A DNA stretch of 64,000 nucleotides, taken from assembly GCA_022184915.1 (NCBI GenBank), contig JAGTJU010000001.1, forward strand, positions 1,490,057 through 1,554,056. The letters run 5' to 3'. Made by a program: the position numbers and the translations under genes. Below, one piece after another: positions 49,921-58,270 of this stretch. Positions within the stretch are counted from its first letter, which is position 1, and each line of letters starts with the position of its first letter. The DNA is from Myxococcales bacterium. Lineage in GTDB: Bacteria > Myxococcota_A > Polyangia > Fen-1088. Below the pieces are notes generated by a model. The model had not been told where the DNA came from. It was given only the letters and a program-made list of their open reading frames with translations, and ran no database searches.

Positions 49921-51702
49921 ATGCTGTCGTTTCTTCGAATCTCTGGGTTGGCCCTGATTGAGTCGCTCGAGTTGCCTTTGGGGCCGGGGTTCACGGTCGT
50001 CACCGGCGAAACGGGCGCGGGCAAGAGCATCATCGTCGATGCGCTCGGCCTGCTTCGCGGTGGGCGGGCGCGCTCCGACCTCGTGCGCACGGGCTGTAAA
50101 GAGGCGCAGGTCGAAGCTGTGTGGTCCTTGCGCCCCGACGACCCGCGCTGGCGGTCGCTGGCTGAGGCCGGGCGCTCGTCCGAGGGGGGCGAGCCGGCGC
50201 CGGAACCGGCGCCAGACGAAGACGCGGCCGGCGCTGCGGGTGACGAGACGGACGAAGGCTTGCTCGTTCGGCGTGTGCTTCCTCGTAGTGGCAAGGGGCG
50301 GATCTACCTCGGGGGTAGCCTGGCGACGGCCGCGGAGTTGGCCGAGACCGTGGGGGGACTCATCGATATTACCTCCCAGCACGACCAACAGTCCTTGATG
50401 GATCCCGAAAGCCAGCTCGCCATCGTCGACGCGTTCGCTCAGAACGGAGAGCTGCTGTCCCGCATGGAGGACGTTCACCGCACGTTGTCGCATGCCGAGT
50501 CCGAGGTGGCGGCCTTCGAGGCTGACGCGAGGACGCGGGCTGAACGCGAGGACTTTCTTCGTTTCCAAATCCGGGAACTCGAAGAAGCCAACCTGGTTCC
50601 AGGGGAAGACGAGGCGCTTCGTGCCGAGCGGGAGCGCGTGCGGGGCGCCGAGAAATTTCTGGCAGCCGCCGCGCGGGGGGAGCAAGTGCTGTACTCGGCA
50701 GAAGCGGCTGCGGTGGGAATGATCGGGTCGGTGGCGCGGGAGCTCGAGATCCTCGCACCCTTGGATGCCGCTTTCGGTGCGGCGGCGGGGCGCCTCTTCG
50801 ATGCCCAAGCCGTGGTCGAGGACGTGGCGCGGGAGCTAGGCCGATACGCTTCGACCGTCCGTTTCGACCCTCAACGCCTGGAGCAAATCGAGGAACGTCT
50901 CTATCTGCTGGGCCGGCTGATGCGCAAGCACGGCGGCTCGCTGGAGGCGGCGATCGCCAGCCGCGACCAATTGGCGCGCTCACTCTCCGAGTTGGCGGCC
51001 TACGAAGACTCGCTGGGAGAGCGGCGGCAAATCCTGGCGCGTGCACGGGAGCAGGCCGATGCTCTCGCGGTCGAGCTGGGACAGAAGCGTCGCCAGGTCG
51101 CACGAGGCTTGGGGCGCGCCATCGATGAGACCCTGCAGGAGCTTGGCCTCAAGGGGGCGCGGGTGCTCGTCGAAGTGGAAGACCGCGGCAACGAAGGGCT
51201 CGGTCCGAAGGGACGTGATCGCGTGTGTTTTCAGTTCGCGCCCAACGCGGGCGAGCCCCCGCGGCCTCTTGCCAAGATCGCGTCGGGCGGTGAACTGTCG
51301 CGCGTGATGTTGGCCGTCAAGCAGGCCCTGGCCCGGGCGGACCGTACGCTCACCTACGTCTTCGACGAGGTCGATACAGGCGTCGGGGGAGCCGTTGCCG
51401 AGGTGATCGGACTCAAGCTGAGGGCCATCGCGGCGGAGCGGCAGGTTCTCGCGGTGACCCATCTTCCCCAGATCGCGGCCCACGCGGACCGCCATCTGCG
51501 GGTCGAGAAGGTCACCGATAAGGGGCGAACCTTCGTGCGCGTGCGTGATCTCGAGCTCGCCGAGCGGGAGGAGGAGATCGCTCGCATGCTGGGAGGCATC
51601 GAACCGACGCCGGAGGCTGCAGAGCATGCCCGCCAGATGCTGCGCCGCGCTCGCGGCGCCCGTTTGCAGCTCAAGCAGGCGCGGCAGAGGCGCCGCGCGT
51701 GA
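49921..51702 (+). CDS. recN: DNA repair protein RecN
   Basis: RecN is an SMC-like ATPase acting early in double-strand break repair. The 593-residue protein has Walker A GETGAGKS (29-36), a long helical arm (about 150-370), and C-terminal signature KIASGGELSRVMLAVKQAL and Walker B TYVFDEVDTGVGG, followed by VTHLPQIAAHADRHLRV. An acidic Pro-rich insertion (about 86-112, with EPAPEPAPDED) sits in the N-terminal lobe where E. coli RecN has a short loop. The preceding LexA-like site suggests SOS control. Confidence 0.95.
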   Translation: MLSFLRISGLALIESLELPLGPGFTVVTGETGAGKSIIVDALGLLRGGRARSDLVRTGCKEAQVEAVWSLRPDDPRWRSLAEAGRSSEGGEPAPEPAPDEDAAGAAGDETDEGLLVRRVLPRSGKGRIYLGGSLATAAELAETVGGLIDITSQHDQQSLMDPESQLAIVDAFAQNGELLSRMEDVHRTLSHAESEVAAFEADARTRAEREDFLRFQIRELEEANLVPGEDEALRAERERVRGAEKFLAAAARGEQVLYSAEAAAVGMIGSVARELEILAPLDAAFGAAAGRLFDAQAVVEDVARELGRYASTVRFDPQRLEQIEERLYLLGRLMRKHGGSLEAAIASRDQLARSLSELAAYEDSLGERRQILARAREQADALAVELGQKRRQVARGLGRAIDETLQELGLKGARVLVEVEDRGNEGLGPKGRDRVCFQFAPNAGEPPRPLAKIASGGELSRVMLAVKQALARADRTLTYVFDEVDTGVGGAVAEVIGLKLRAIAAERQVLAVTHLPQIAAHADRHLRVEKVTDKGRTFVRVRDLELAEREEEIARMLGGIEPTPEAAEHARQMLRRARGARLQLKQARQRRRA

Positions 51703-51766
51703 CGCGTGATCGGAAGGCGCGCGTCCTTAAGTTGACGGCTCGGACCTCGCGTGCTGGTGTTGTTCC

Positions 51767-53149
51767 GTGGCACGCCCGCACACCACCGGAAAACGCCGCC
51801 GCCGCAGCCCTCGCATGGGGGCCTCGGCGCGCGGGTCGATACGCCTGGTCCTCCTGCTTGCAGGGCTGACGGGGATCAACGTCTACGTCTTCTACTTCAA
51901 GAAGGACACGGCCGTCCCCGAGTTGCTCGAGGCGTCTTCCATGACCCGCACCATGGCGGAGAATCAGGCCGAGTCGATCGCGGAGATCACTGACAAGGCG
52001 GGGCAGGGGCAGGTACCCGCCAAAGACGACGGACATCCGACAGATCCGGCTGCCGAGAATCAGGGGCGGGTCGTGGAAGGTGAGTTCGGCAAGCTCGACA
52101 CGCTGAGTACCGTGCTGGCGCGGGAGGGGTGGGCCGAGGTTGCCCTGACGGTCTCGGCCGCGCTCGGCAAGGTGGTGGACCCAAAGAGCATTTGGCCGGG
52201 TCACAGGTTTGCCCTCAGTTTCGACGAGGAGGGCCAACCCGAACGCATGGAATATCGTCCAAGCGCCATCCTCACCTACGTCGTGACCCGGCAGGCGGAT
52301 GGCGGCTGGTCGGCGAGCAAGCACGAGCGGCCCGTCGAGCTACGCACCGAGAACGTGGCCGGGCGCATCGACTCGTCCCTTTACGGATCGATCCAGGGAG
52401 CCGGGGAGGCGCCCGCGCTCGTTGCGAAGCTTGTCGACCTCTTTGCCTGGGACATCAATTTTTACACGGACCAACATCCCGGGGACGTCTGGAAGGTGGT
52501 CATCGAGAAGCGGTACCTCGACGGCGGGTTTCAGGGTTACGGTCACGTACTGGCGGCGGAGTACAGCGGAAAGGTGGGAACCTTTCGTGCGTTCCGTCAC
52601 GTGGAAGGAGGCAAGGAGGGTTACTTCGACGAAAAGGGTCAGGCCATCACGAAGAGCTTCCTGAAAACACCACTTCGCTACGTGCGGGTCAGCTCGAAGT
52701 TTGACACGAAGCGCTTCCATCCCGTGCTGCATATGACGAAGGCCCACCTGGGCGTCGACTATGCCGCCCCGGTGGGAACTCCCATTTGGGCCGCTGCAAG
52801 TGGCAAGGTCGTGGAAGCCGCCATGAAGCGCGGTTCGGGCAACACCATCGTGATTCGCCACGACAACGGCTACGCCAGCCGCTACTACCACTTGAGCAAG
52901 TTCGCGAAGGGACTCAAGGCAGGTCTGACCGTATCGCAAAAGCAGGTCATTGGTTACGTGGGCACCACGGGGCTATCCACCGGGCCTCACCTGCACTTCG
53001 GCTTGACCCTCAATGGCTCCTTCGTGGATCCCATGAAGGTCAAGGGGATGCGCGATCGACCCGTGGCGCGGCCGTCCACCTATCGCGAGGCCATCCGGCC
53101 CTGGCAGCGGCAACTCGAGGCCCTGGACGGGGTCTTGGCCAAGAACTGA
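51767..53149 (+). CDS. M23-family (LytM) peptidase with membrane anchor
   Basis: A 460-residue protein starting at GTG, with an N-terminal basic region and one membrane segment (26-44, IRLVLLLAGLTGINVYVFYF), so it is anchored with its catalytic domain outside the membrane. The middle is an unknown beta-rich domain. The C-terminal LytM domain has HLGVDYAAPVGTPIWAAASGKV (zinc ligands His and Asp) and GLSTGPHLHFGL (HxH), all zinc ligands intact, so it should cut peptidoglycan cross-links. Co-directional with recN. Specificity is not visible. Confidence 0.92.
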   Translation: MARPHTTGKRRRRSPRMGASARGSIRLVLLLAGLTGINVYVFYFKKDTAVPELLEASSMTRTMAENQAESIAEITDKAGQGQVPAKDDGHPTDPAAENQGRVVEGEFGKLDTLSTVLAREGWAEVALTVSAALGKVVDPKSIWPGHRFALSFDEEGQPERMEYRPSAILTYVVTRQADGGWSASKHERPVELRTENVAGRIDSSLYGSIQGAGEAPALVAKLVDLFAWDINFYTDQHPGDVWKVVIEKRYLDGGFQGYGHVLAAEYSGKVGTFRAFRHVEGGKEGYFDEKGQAITKSFLKTPLRYVRVSSKFDTKRFHPVLHMTKAHLGVDYAAPVGTPIWAAASGKVVEAAMKRGSGNTIVIRHDNGYASRYYHLSKFAKGLKAGLTVSQKQVIGYVGTTGLSTGPHLHFGLTLNGSFVDPMKVKGMRDRPVARPSTYREAIRPWQRQLEALDGVLAKN

Positions 53150-53250
53150 CCCACCTGCGGGGTGGTGCAACAAGTCGCCCACTCTGCAACTCGTACGGAC
53201 GGGCGGAACCCCGCCCCCCTCCCTCCGTTCGGCGCTATACTGCCAGCAGT

Positions 53251-53679
53251 ATGTTTCGCGTCATCACTGGTCTCCTGAAGGGCGGCATCGTTGGCGGTGG
53301 CCTTGGCTACGGGGCTTACACTTTGGGCCTGGGCGCGGGGAGTACGGGCTATCTGGTCTACGCTCTCGTTGGCTTTTTCACCGGGGTCATCTGCGGCAAG
53401 CCGCTGTGGCGGCAGGAAACGTTGTGGACGCCGGTCGTCAAGGGTTTGGTTGGTGCGGGGCTGTCGTGTTTGGTCTACTTCGGAGCCCGCAAGTTCCTGG
53501 GCGGCTTTTCGTTGCCCCTTCCCGAGGCGTTGAGCGTTTCCGCGGGCACACCGCTCGTCGATGTTCCTTTCCTCTTCGGGGCTGTGGTGGGCATCGTGTA
53601 CGGCGTTCTCGTCGAAGTGGACGACGGCGGCGGGACCGCGGCGACCGCCGACCCGAAGGCGAAGCCCAAAGGGAAGTGA
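53251..53679 (+). CDS. Small Gly-rich membrane protein of unknown function
   Basis: A 142-residue protein with three to four hydrophobic segments (MFRVITGLLKGGIVGGGLGYG, STGYLVYALVGFFTGVI, GLVGAGLSCLVYFG, FLFGAVVGIVYGVLV) and a short Lys-rich tail, PKAKPKGK. The start ATG is preceded by TATACT (-10-like) only 11 bases away, so a short or absent leader is possible. Its TGA overlaps the GTG of the next gene (GTGA). No family recognised. Probably an inner-membrane protein. Confidence 0.7.
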   Translation: MFRVITGLLKGGIVGGGLGYGAYTLGLGAGSTGYLVYALVGFFTGVICGKPLWRQETLWTPVVKGLVGAGLSCLVYFGARKFLGGFSLPLPEALSVSAGTPLVDVPFLFGAVVGIVYGVLVEVDDGGGTAATADPKAKPKGK

Positions 53680-54962
53680 GCGTGGGGGCGTGGGAGGAGA
53701 GCTTTCGCCGGACAGGCGTGAGCGGCCAGCAGCTCGACCGATTGCTCGAGCACAACCCCGCCATCGTTTACACCTGCACGCTCGGCCGCCTGTGGACGTT
53801 CTCGTACGTGAGTCCCAACGTAAGGCGGGTGCTTGGCTTCGAGGCGGAAGAGATCCTGTCCGATCCTGCCCTTTGGCTGTCGCGGCTCCATCCGGCCGAC
53901 CGCTCGCGCTTGCCTGAGCGCGGTGCGGTTAGTCTGCTCGCCGAGGGGAGCCGTGTCTGGGAGTACCGCTTCAAGCACCGCGACGGCGGCTACCGTTGGC
54001 TGCAAAACGAGGTGCGCCTACTACCCGAGGCCGATCCCATCCACGAGCCCTTCGAGTGCACGGGGTACTGCATCGACATCACCGAGCGCAAGAACGCCGA
54101 GGCGGCCTGGCGGGACAGCGAGGCCCGCTTCGAGGCCTTCATGCGCAACAGTCCCGCCATCGCCTTCCTCAAGGACGAGGAAGGACGCTTCGTCTACGCC
54201 AATCCCGCTTTCGTGGACAGCTTGGGTCTGAGCTCTTCAGGTTGGGTTGGGCAGACCGCTCACGATCTGTGGCCGGCCGAGGTGGCAGGGCCGATCCAGG
54301 TGTCGGATCGAGAAGTCCTCACGACGGGGCTTCCCAAGGCCGTTGAAGAGGCTCTCCGTGGTCCGGGTGGAGAACGTGTGTTCTTCACTCTCAAATTTCC
54401 CCTGCGAGACAGCGGCCGCACGTTACTGGCCGGCATGGGCATCGACGCCACCGAAAGGCGGTTCCTGCAGCAGCGGTTCGTGGCCACGCAACCGGCTGCC
54501 TCCGCGCTCCCCGCGCAGACGGGGAGCCACAGTGCACCCCTCGATGCCTTGCCGAGCGGCACCGAAACGGTGCTTCTGGTGGAAGACGAGCTGCTGGTCA
54601 GAGAGCTGGCCAAGCGGATTCTCGTGCGGCAGGGGTACAGCGTACTCGAAGCCGCCAGCGGTCCTGAGGCCATTCGTGTGGCCGAAGCCCACGCGGCGCC
54701 CCTTCATCTCCTGCTCACGGATGTCGTCATGCCCGGGCTGGGGGGGCCCGAGATCGTCAAGCGCCTGCGCGGCCGGTACCCGGACCTCCGTGTGATCTTC
54801 ATGTCGGGCTACGCCGAGAGCGCCATCTTCGAGACGCGGGCACTGACACCCGGAGAAAACTTCGTGCTCAAACCTTTTTCTCCGCAAGACCTGCTGAAGA
54901 TCGTGCGGGCCACCCTGGACGGGCTGGCCCCGCCGGTCCGTTTCCAGGCGCCGCGGTTCTAG
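53676..54962 (+). CDS. PAS-PAS-receiver protein without a kinase domain
   Basis: About 428 residues from the GTG overlapping the preceding stop. PAS-1 is at residues 15-135 (WTFSYVSPNVRRVLGFEAEEIL, then FECTGYCIDITERKNAE); PAS-2 at 140-265 (RNSPAIAFLKDEEGRFVYANPAFVD). A linker (270-305) leads to a receiver domain (308-425): VLLVEDELLVRELAKRIL, LLTDVVMPGLGG with the phospho-acceptor Asp, MSGYAE and LKPFSPQDLLK. There is no HisKA or ATPase domain and no DNA-binding output, so it may be a phosphorylatable adaptor or phosphate sink. Its stop is shared in overlap with pssA (CTAG). Confidence 0.87.
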   Translation: MSVGAWEESFRRTGVSGQQLDRLLEHNPAIVYTCTLGRLWTFSYVSPNVRRVLGFEAEEILSDPALWLSRLHPADRSRLPERGAVSLLAEGSRVWEYRFKHRDGGYRWLQNEVRLLPEADPIHEPFECTGYCIDITERKNAEAAWRDSEARFEAFMRNSPAIAFLKDEEGRFVYANPAFVDSLGLSSSGWVGQTAHDLWPAEVAGPIQVSDREVLTTGLPKAVEEALRGPGGERVFFTLKFPLRDSGRTLLAGMGIDATERRFLQQRFVATQPAASALPAQTGSHSAPLDALPSGTETVLLVEDELLVRELAKRILVRQGYSVLEAASGPEAIRVAEAHAAPLHLLLTDVVMPGLGGPEIVKRLRGRYPDLRVIFMSGYAESAIFETRALTPGENFVLKPFSPQDLLKIVRATLDGLAPPVRFQAPRF

Positions 54963-55864
54963 GCGGGCCGGCCCAAGGGGTCTTTGCTCGCGTCATTCGG
55001 GGAGGCCTCCTCACCGTGAGGCTCAAACGCGCCGAGCTCTCGCAGGACGGCGTCGTCCGCCTCGCGGTCGGCGTGATCGCTTTGAGCCTTCGTGCGCTTG
55101 GCCACGAGGCGCTCGGCGCGACGCGAGCGAAAGAACACTACCTCCTCGGCCAGGCCGAGCCCGATGTACGCGGACACCAACACCAAAAACACGAAGCTCT
55201 TCTCGATGCCCGCCCGCACCGTCGCCACGAACGCGCCGGCCAGGAGAAGCAACACGCCCACCGTGCGCCGGGTGAGGCGCAGATCCTTGAACGACCGGAA
55301 CCGCACACGAGACACCATCAAGACGGAAAGCACGATCACCACGGCCGCCGTCGAGGTTTCGCTCACCGCGCGGTACTGACCCGCGTTGTGACTCACGATG
55401 ACCATGAGCACCAGCACCGAAGCGGACGGCGGGATGGGTAAACCCAACGTGTACTTTCCCGGGCCTTTGTTGCGTTCGTGCTCGCCGTCTCGGCGTGCCA
55501 GCACGTTGAAGCGCGCCAAACGCAGCGCTCCGGCACAGACGAAGAGACCTGCCACGAACACACCCAGCTTGCCGAAACGGGTCAGTCCCCACTTGTACAT
55601 CATCAACGCCGGGGCGGCGCCGAAGGTGATGAGGTCGGCGAGGGAGTCCAGGTCCCGCCCGAGGTCCGTTTGGGTGCGGGTCAGCCTCGCCACCCGCCCA
55701 TCGAAGGTGTCGAAGAAGAAGCCGAAACAGATCGCCAACGCGGCCAGGTAGAGATCCGATTCGTCTCGATCCGAGGCCGCGTAGGTCAGCGCGGCAAACC
55801 CGCAAAGCACGCTCGAAAGCGTGAACAGGTTGGGAAGGATGTAAAAGGTCTTCCGGAAATCCAC
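54959..55864 (-). CDS. pssA: CDP-diacylglycerol-serine O-phosphatidyltransferase
   Basis: PssA makes phosphatidylserine, the precursor of phosphatidylethanolamine, in the inner membrane. The CDP-alcohol phosphotransferase signature is intact in DGRVARLTRTQTDLGRDLDSLAD (DGx2ARx8Gx3Dx3D). Several helices follow, and the hydrophilic tail of about 55 residues is Asp/Glu/Arg-rich. Starting at GTG 55864 the length is 301; a longer frame from 55939 would overlap the divergent plsC gene. The N-terminus FYILPNLFTLSSVLCGFAAL matches the Bacillus-type (integral-membrane) PssA. Confidence 0.92.
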   Translation of the reverse strand: MDFRKTFYILPNLFTLSSVLCGFAALTYAASDRDESDLYLAALAICFGFFFDTFDGRVARLTRTQTDLGRDLDSLADLITFGAAPALMMYKWGLTRFGKLGVFVAGLFVCAGALRLARFNVLARRDGEHERNKGPGKYTLGLPIPPSASVLVLMVIVSHNAGQYRAVSETSTAAVVIVLSVLMVSRVRFRSFKDLRLTRRTVGVLLLLAGAFVATVRAGIEKSFVFLVLVSAYIGLGLAEEVVFFRSRRAERLVAKRTKAQSDHADREADDAVLRELGAFEPHGEEASPNDASKDPLGRPA

Positions 55865-55889
55865 GGCCCGAGGATACCATGCGGCCGTC

Positions 55890-56642
55890 TTGGTCTTCGT
55901 CCGTAGCGTTTTCAACACGTTGTTGGTGGCCCTGTCCACCTTCGTGTTTTCCTTGTTAGCCTACGTCGCGCGCCTGGTAGACAACTCCGGCGACAAAGTC
56001 ATCGAGCTCGCCCACGTCTGGGGCAAGACGCTCGCCTTTTTGACGGGGATGCGCGTGACGCTGCGAAGCGAGGCAACCCTCGAGCCCGGACGCCCCTACG
56101 TGTTCGTGGCGAACCACGTCTCGGCCGCCGACATTTGGGCGCTTTACGCGGTTTTGCCGGTGCGGGTCCGGATGATCGCCAAGAAGCAGCTCGGTGCGAT
56201 TCCCTTTTTCGGTTGGGCGCTGCGTGCCGGCCGCTTCGTCTTCATCGACCGGCAGGATCCGCACGCTGCCCGCCGCAGCATCGACGAAGCGGCTCGCCGC
56301 ATCCGAGGAGGTGTGTCGGTGCTGATCTTCCCCGAGGGCACACGATCTCGCGATGGGCGGCTCGGGTCGTTCAAAAAGGGCGGCTTCCATCTGGCAGTGA
56401 ATGCCGGCGTTCCCATCGTGCCCGTCGCCGTGCGAGGCACCTTCGCGCTTCTGCCTCCCAAAACCCTGTGGATCCGCCCGGGGCCGGTGGAGGTCGTGCT
56501 GGCGCCCCCCGTCCCCACCCAGGGGCTCGCCGACACGGAACGTTCACACCTGGTCGAGCGGGTGCAAGCGATGGTGGCCGCGCGCCTCGCAGCGTCTGAA
56601 GAACGGCCGGTCGCGGCGCGTCCGGCCGCCGTCCGTCAGTAG
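55890..56642 (+). CDS. plsC: 1-acyl-sn-glycerol-3-phosphate acyltransferase
   Basis: PlsC acylates lysophosphatidic acid to phosphatidic acid in the inner membrane. The 250-residue protein has one N-terminal hydrophobic segment, the HX4D motif NHVSAADIWAL, FVFIDRQDP, the FPEGTRSRDG motif and IVPVAVRG, all family hallmarks. Divergent from pssA by about 25 bases, so the two phospholipid genes may share a regulatory region. Start is a TTG at 55890; its end overlaps truA (7 bases, convergent). Confidence 0.92.
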   Translation: MVFVRSVFNTLLVALSTFVFSLLAYVARLVDNSGDKVIELAHVWGKTLAFLTGMRVTLRSEATLEPGRPYVFVANHVSAADIWALYAVLPVRVRMIAKKQLGAIPFFGWALRAGRFVFIDRQDPHAARRSIDEAARRIRGGVSVLIFPEGTRSRDGRLGSFKKGGFHLAVNAGVPIVPVAVRGTFALLPPKTLWIRPGPVEVVLAPPVPTQGLADTERSHLVERVQAMVAARLAASEERPVAARPAAVRQ

Positions 56643-57394
56643 ATCACCTGCACCAGGGCCAGTCCATGGGGCGGAGCGGTCACCCCTGCCTTGGTGCGCG
56701 TGCCCAGCACGAGGGCTTCGTCGATCTGCGCGGCAGGAATCTCGCCATGCCCCGCCCCCACCAAAGTGCCCGCCATGATGCGCACCATGTTCTTGAGGAA
56801 CGCCGTGCCCTCGACGTCGATTGTCACGAGAGCGCCGCTCCTTCGCACGTCGATCCGCCGGATCAACCTGCGCGTGGATGGGCGCTGGCAGTCGGCAGCT
56901 CGAAATGCCCGAAAATCGTGTTCGCCTTCGAGGCGTGCTGCGGCCTGCCGCATGAGCGAGAGATTGAGGGGACGCTTGACGTGCCAGGCAGTCCGTTCAT
57001 TGAGGGGCGAGCGGGTGGGGTGGTTCCACAGTGTGTACCGGTAGATTTTGCCCCGCGCATGGCGACGTGGGTCGAATCCAGGCGCGGCTTCGGAGACCTC
57101 CACGATGGCGACGTCGCGGGGCAGATGAGCGTTCAAACCCCGCTGAAATCCCAGGACAGGAATGCGTTCCACCACGTCGGCTGCGGCCACCTGGCCATGC
57201 GCATGCACGCCGGCGTCGGTGCGTCCGGCGCCTCGCACCGCTACGGGGTGTCCCAACATCGCCTCGAACGCTTCTTCTATGCTCTGCTGAACCGTGCGAT
57301 CGCTCGCCTGGCGCTGCCAGCCGCAGAAAGCCGTTCCGTCGTATTCGACCAGCAGACGCAGCGTGCGTGTAACGGGATCGGGTCCGGCGCTCAT
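56636..57394 (-). CDS. truA: tRNA pseudouridine(38-40) synthase
   Basis: TruA isomerises uridines 38-40 of the tRNA anticodon arm. The 252-residue protein has LLVEYDGTAFCGWQRQ, the catalytic GRTDAGVHA with Asp60, RRHARGKIYRYTLWN and FLKNMVRIMAGTL, complete and in order. Starts one base into the stop of the barrel-like gene (shared ATGA-like junction), indicating co-transcription. Confidence 0.96.
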   Translation of the reverse strand: MSAGPDPVTRTLRLLVEYDGTAFCGWQRQASDRTVQQSIEEAFEAMLGHPVAVRGAGRTDAGVHAHGQVAAADVVERIPVLGFQRGLNAHLPRDVAIVEVSEAAPGFDPRRHARGKIYRYTLWNHPTRSPLNERTAWHVKRPLNLSLMRQAAARLEGEHDFRAFRAADCQRPSTRRLIRRIDVRRSGALVTIDVEGTAFLKNMVRIMAGTLVGAGHGEIPAAQIDEALVLGTRTKAGVTAPPHGLALVQVIY

Positions 57395-58176
57395 CAGAAC
57401 TCGAACATCAGACCCGCCGACCAGGTGCTATCGCCCACGTGAAGGCGGTTGGCCGAGCCAAGTCCGTCGATCACAGCGTGGCGGTACTCGGCAAACGCAT
57501 AGGTGTGATTCACTCCGGTCTCGGCGTCGAACGCCTGGGCGGATCCCGGATCGAAGACGTCGAGCAGAATCGAAAGCCCGGCGGCCAGATGGTAGCCGGA
57601 CGTGCCACCCCGGCCGCGGTTACCTGCGGCGTCGCGGGCCACGTCGCCGTTGCCGTTCGAGATCGACCAGTAGACCCAGTCGAAGCCGGCTTTCGCGTAG
57701 GGAACGAGTGGCAGACTCCAGCGCAAAGCCAGCACGTCGAAGCGGTAAACCAGAGACACCGACGTGGGCAACAGCATGAGCTTCGTATCGTCTCCCGATC
57801 GGGTCTCGGGCAGGGCTCCGGGCTCAGGCTCAACGAAGGCTTTGGCCGACTGGCGCGTGTAACCTACGGAGACGCCCAGCCCCACCGACCCGAACCCGTT
57901 CCAGATCTGATAATCGAGCTCTGCGCGGGCCATCAGCCTGCGGTCATCGCCGAAGTAGAGCGCGAAGGGACGCTCGTCTTCCGGCAGATTGCCAAACTCG
58001 CTATCGATATTCGGACGGTAAGGCCCAAGGTGCAGCTCCATGGCCCAGTTTTTCGGCGAGCGGTACCGATCGCCCCGCGAGACCACCGTCTCTTGCCCGT
58101 AGGCCTGCCCTGCAACCGACAGGGCCGCGGCTCCGAGCGCCACCGCGCACGCCAAACATCGAAAACGGTCGTTCAC
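57394..58176 (-). CDS. Exported protein, probably an outer-membrane beta-barrel
   Basis: A 260-residue protein starting at a GTG with an excellent Shine-Dalgarno (GGAGG, 6 bases upstream). A signal peptide runs to about residue 25 (CLACAVALGAAALSVAGQAYG, cleavage before QETV). The mature part has alternating strands (FGSVGLGVSVGYTRQSAK, VSLVYRFDVLALRWSLPLVPYAKAGFDWVY) and ends in SAGLMFEF, the terminal-Phe sign used by the BAM complex. An ATG at 58203 is an alternative start. Family unknown. It precedes truA. Confidence 0.8.
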   Translation of the reverse strand: MNDRFRCLACAVALGAAALSVAGQAYGQETVVSRGDRYRSPKNWAMELHLGPYRPNIDSEFGNLPEDERPFALYFGDDRRLMARAELDYQIWNGFGSVGLGVSVGYTRQSAKAFVEPEPGALPETRSGDDTKLMLLPTSVSLVYRFDVLALRWSLPLVPYAKAGFDWVYWSISNGNGDVARDAAGNRGRGGTSGYHLAAGLSILLDVFDPGSAQAFDAETGVNHTYAFAEYRHAVIDGLGSANRLHVGDSTWSAGLMFEF

Positions 58177-58270
58177 GAAAAACCTCCGCCCCAGCTTGGG
58201 CATGCGGCCGCGCGCCGTCAAGCCGGGCGTGCGGCCTGGGGGTGACTCTGGGCGGCGGCGGTGTTTTTCC

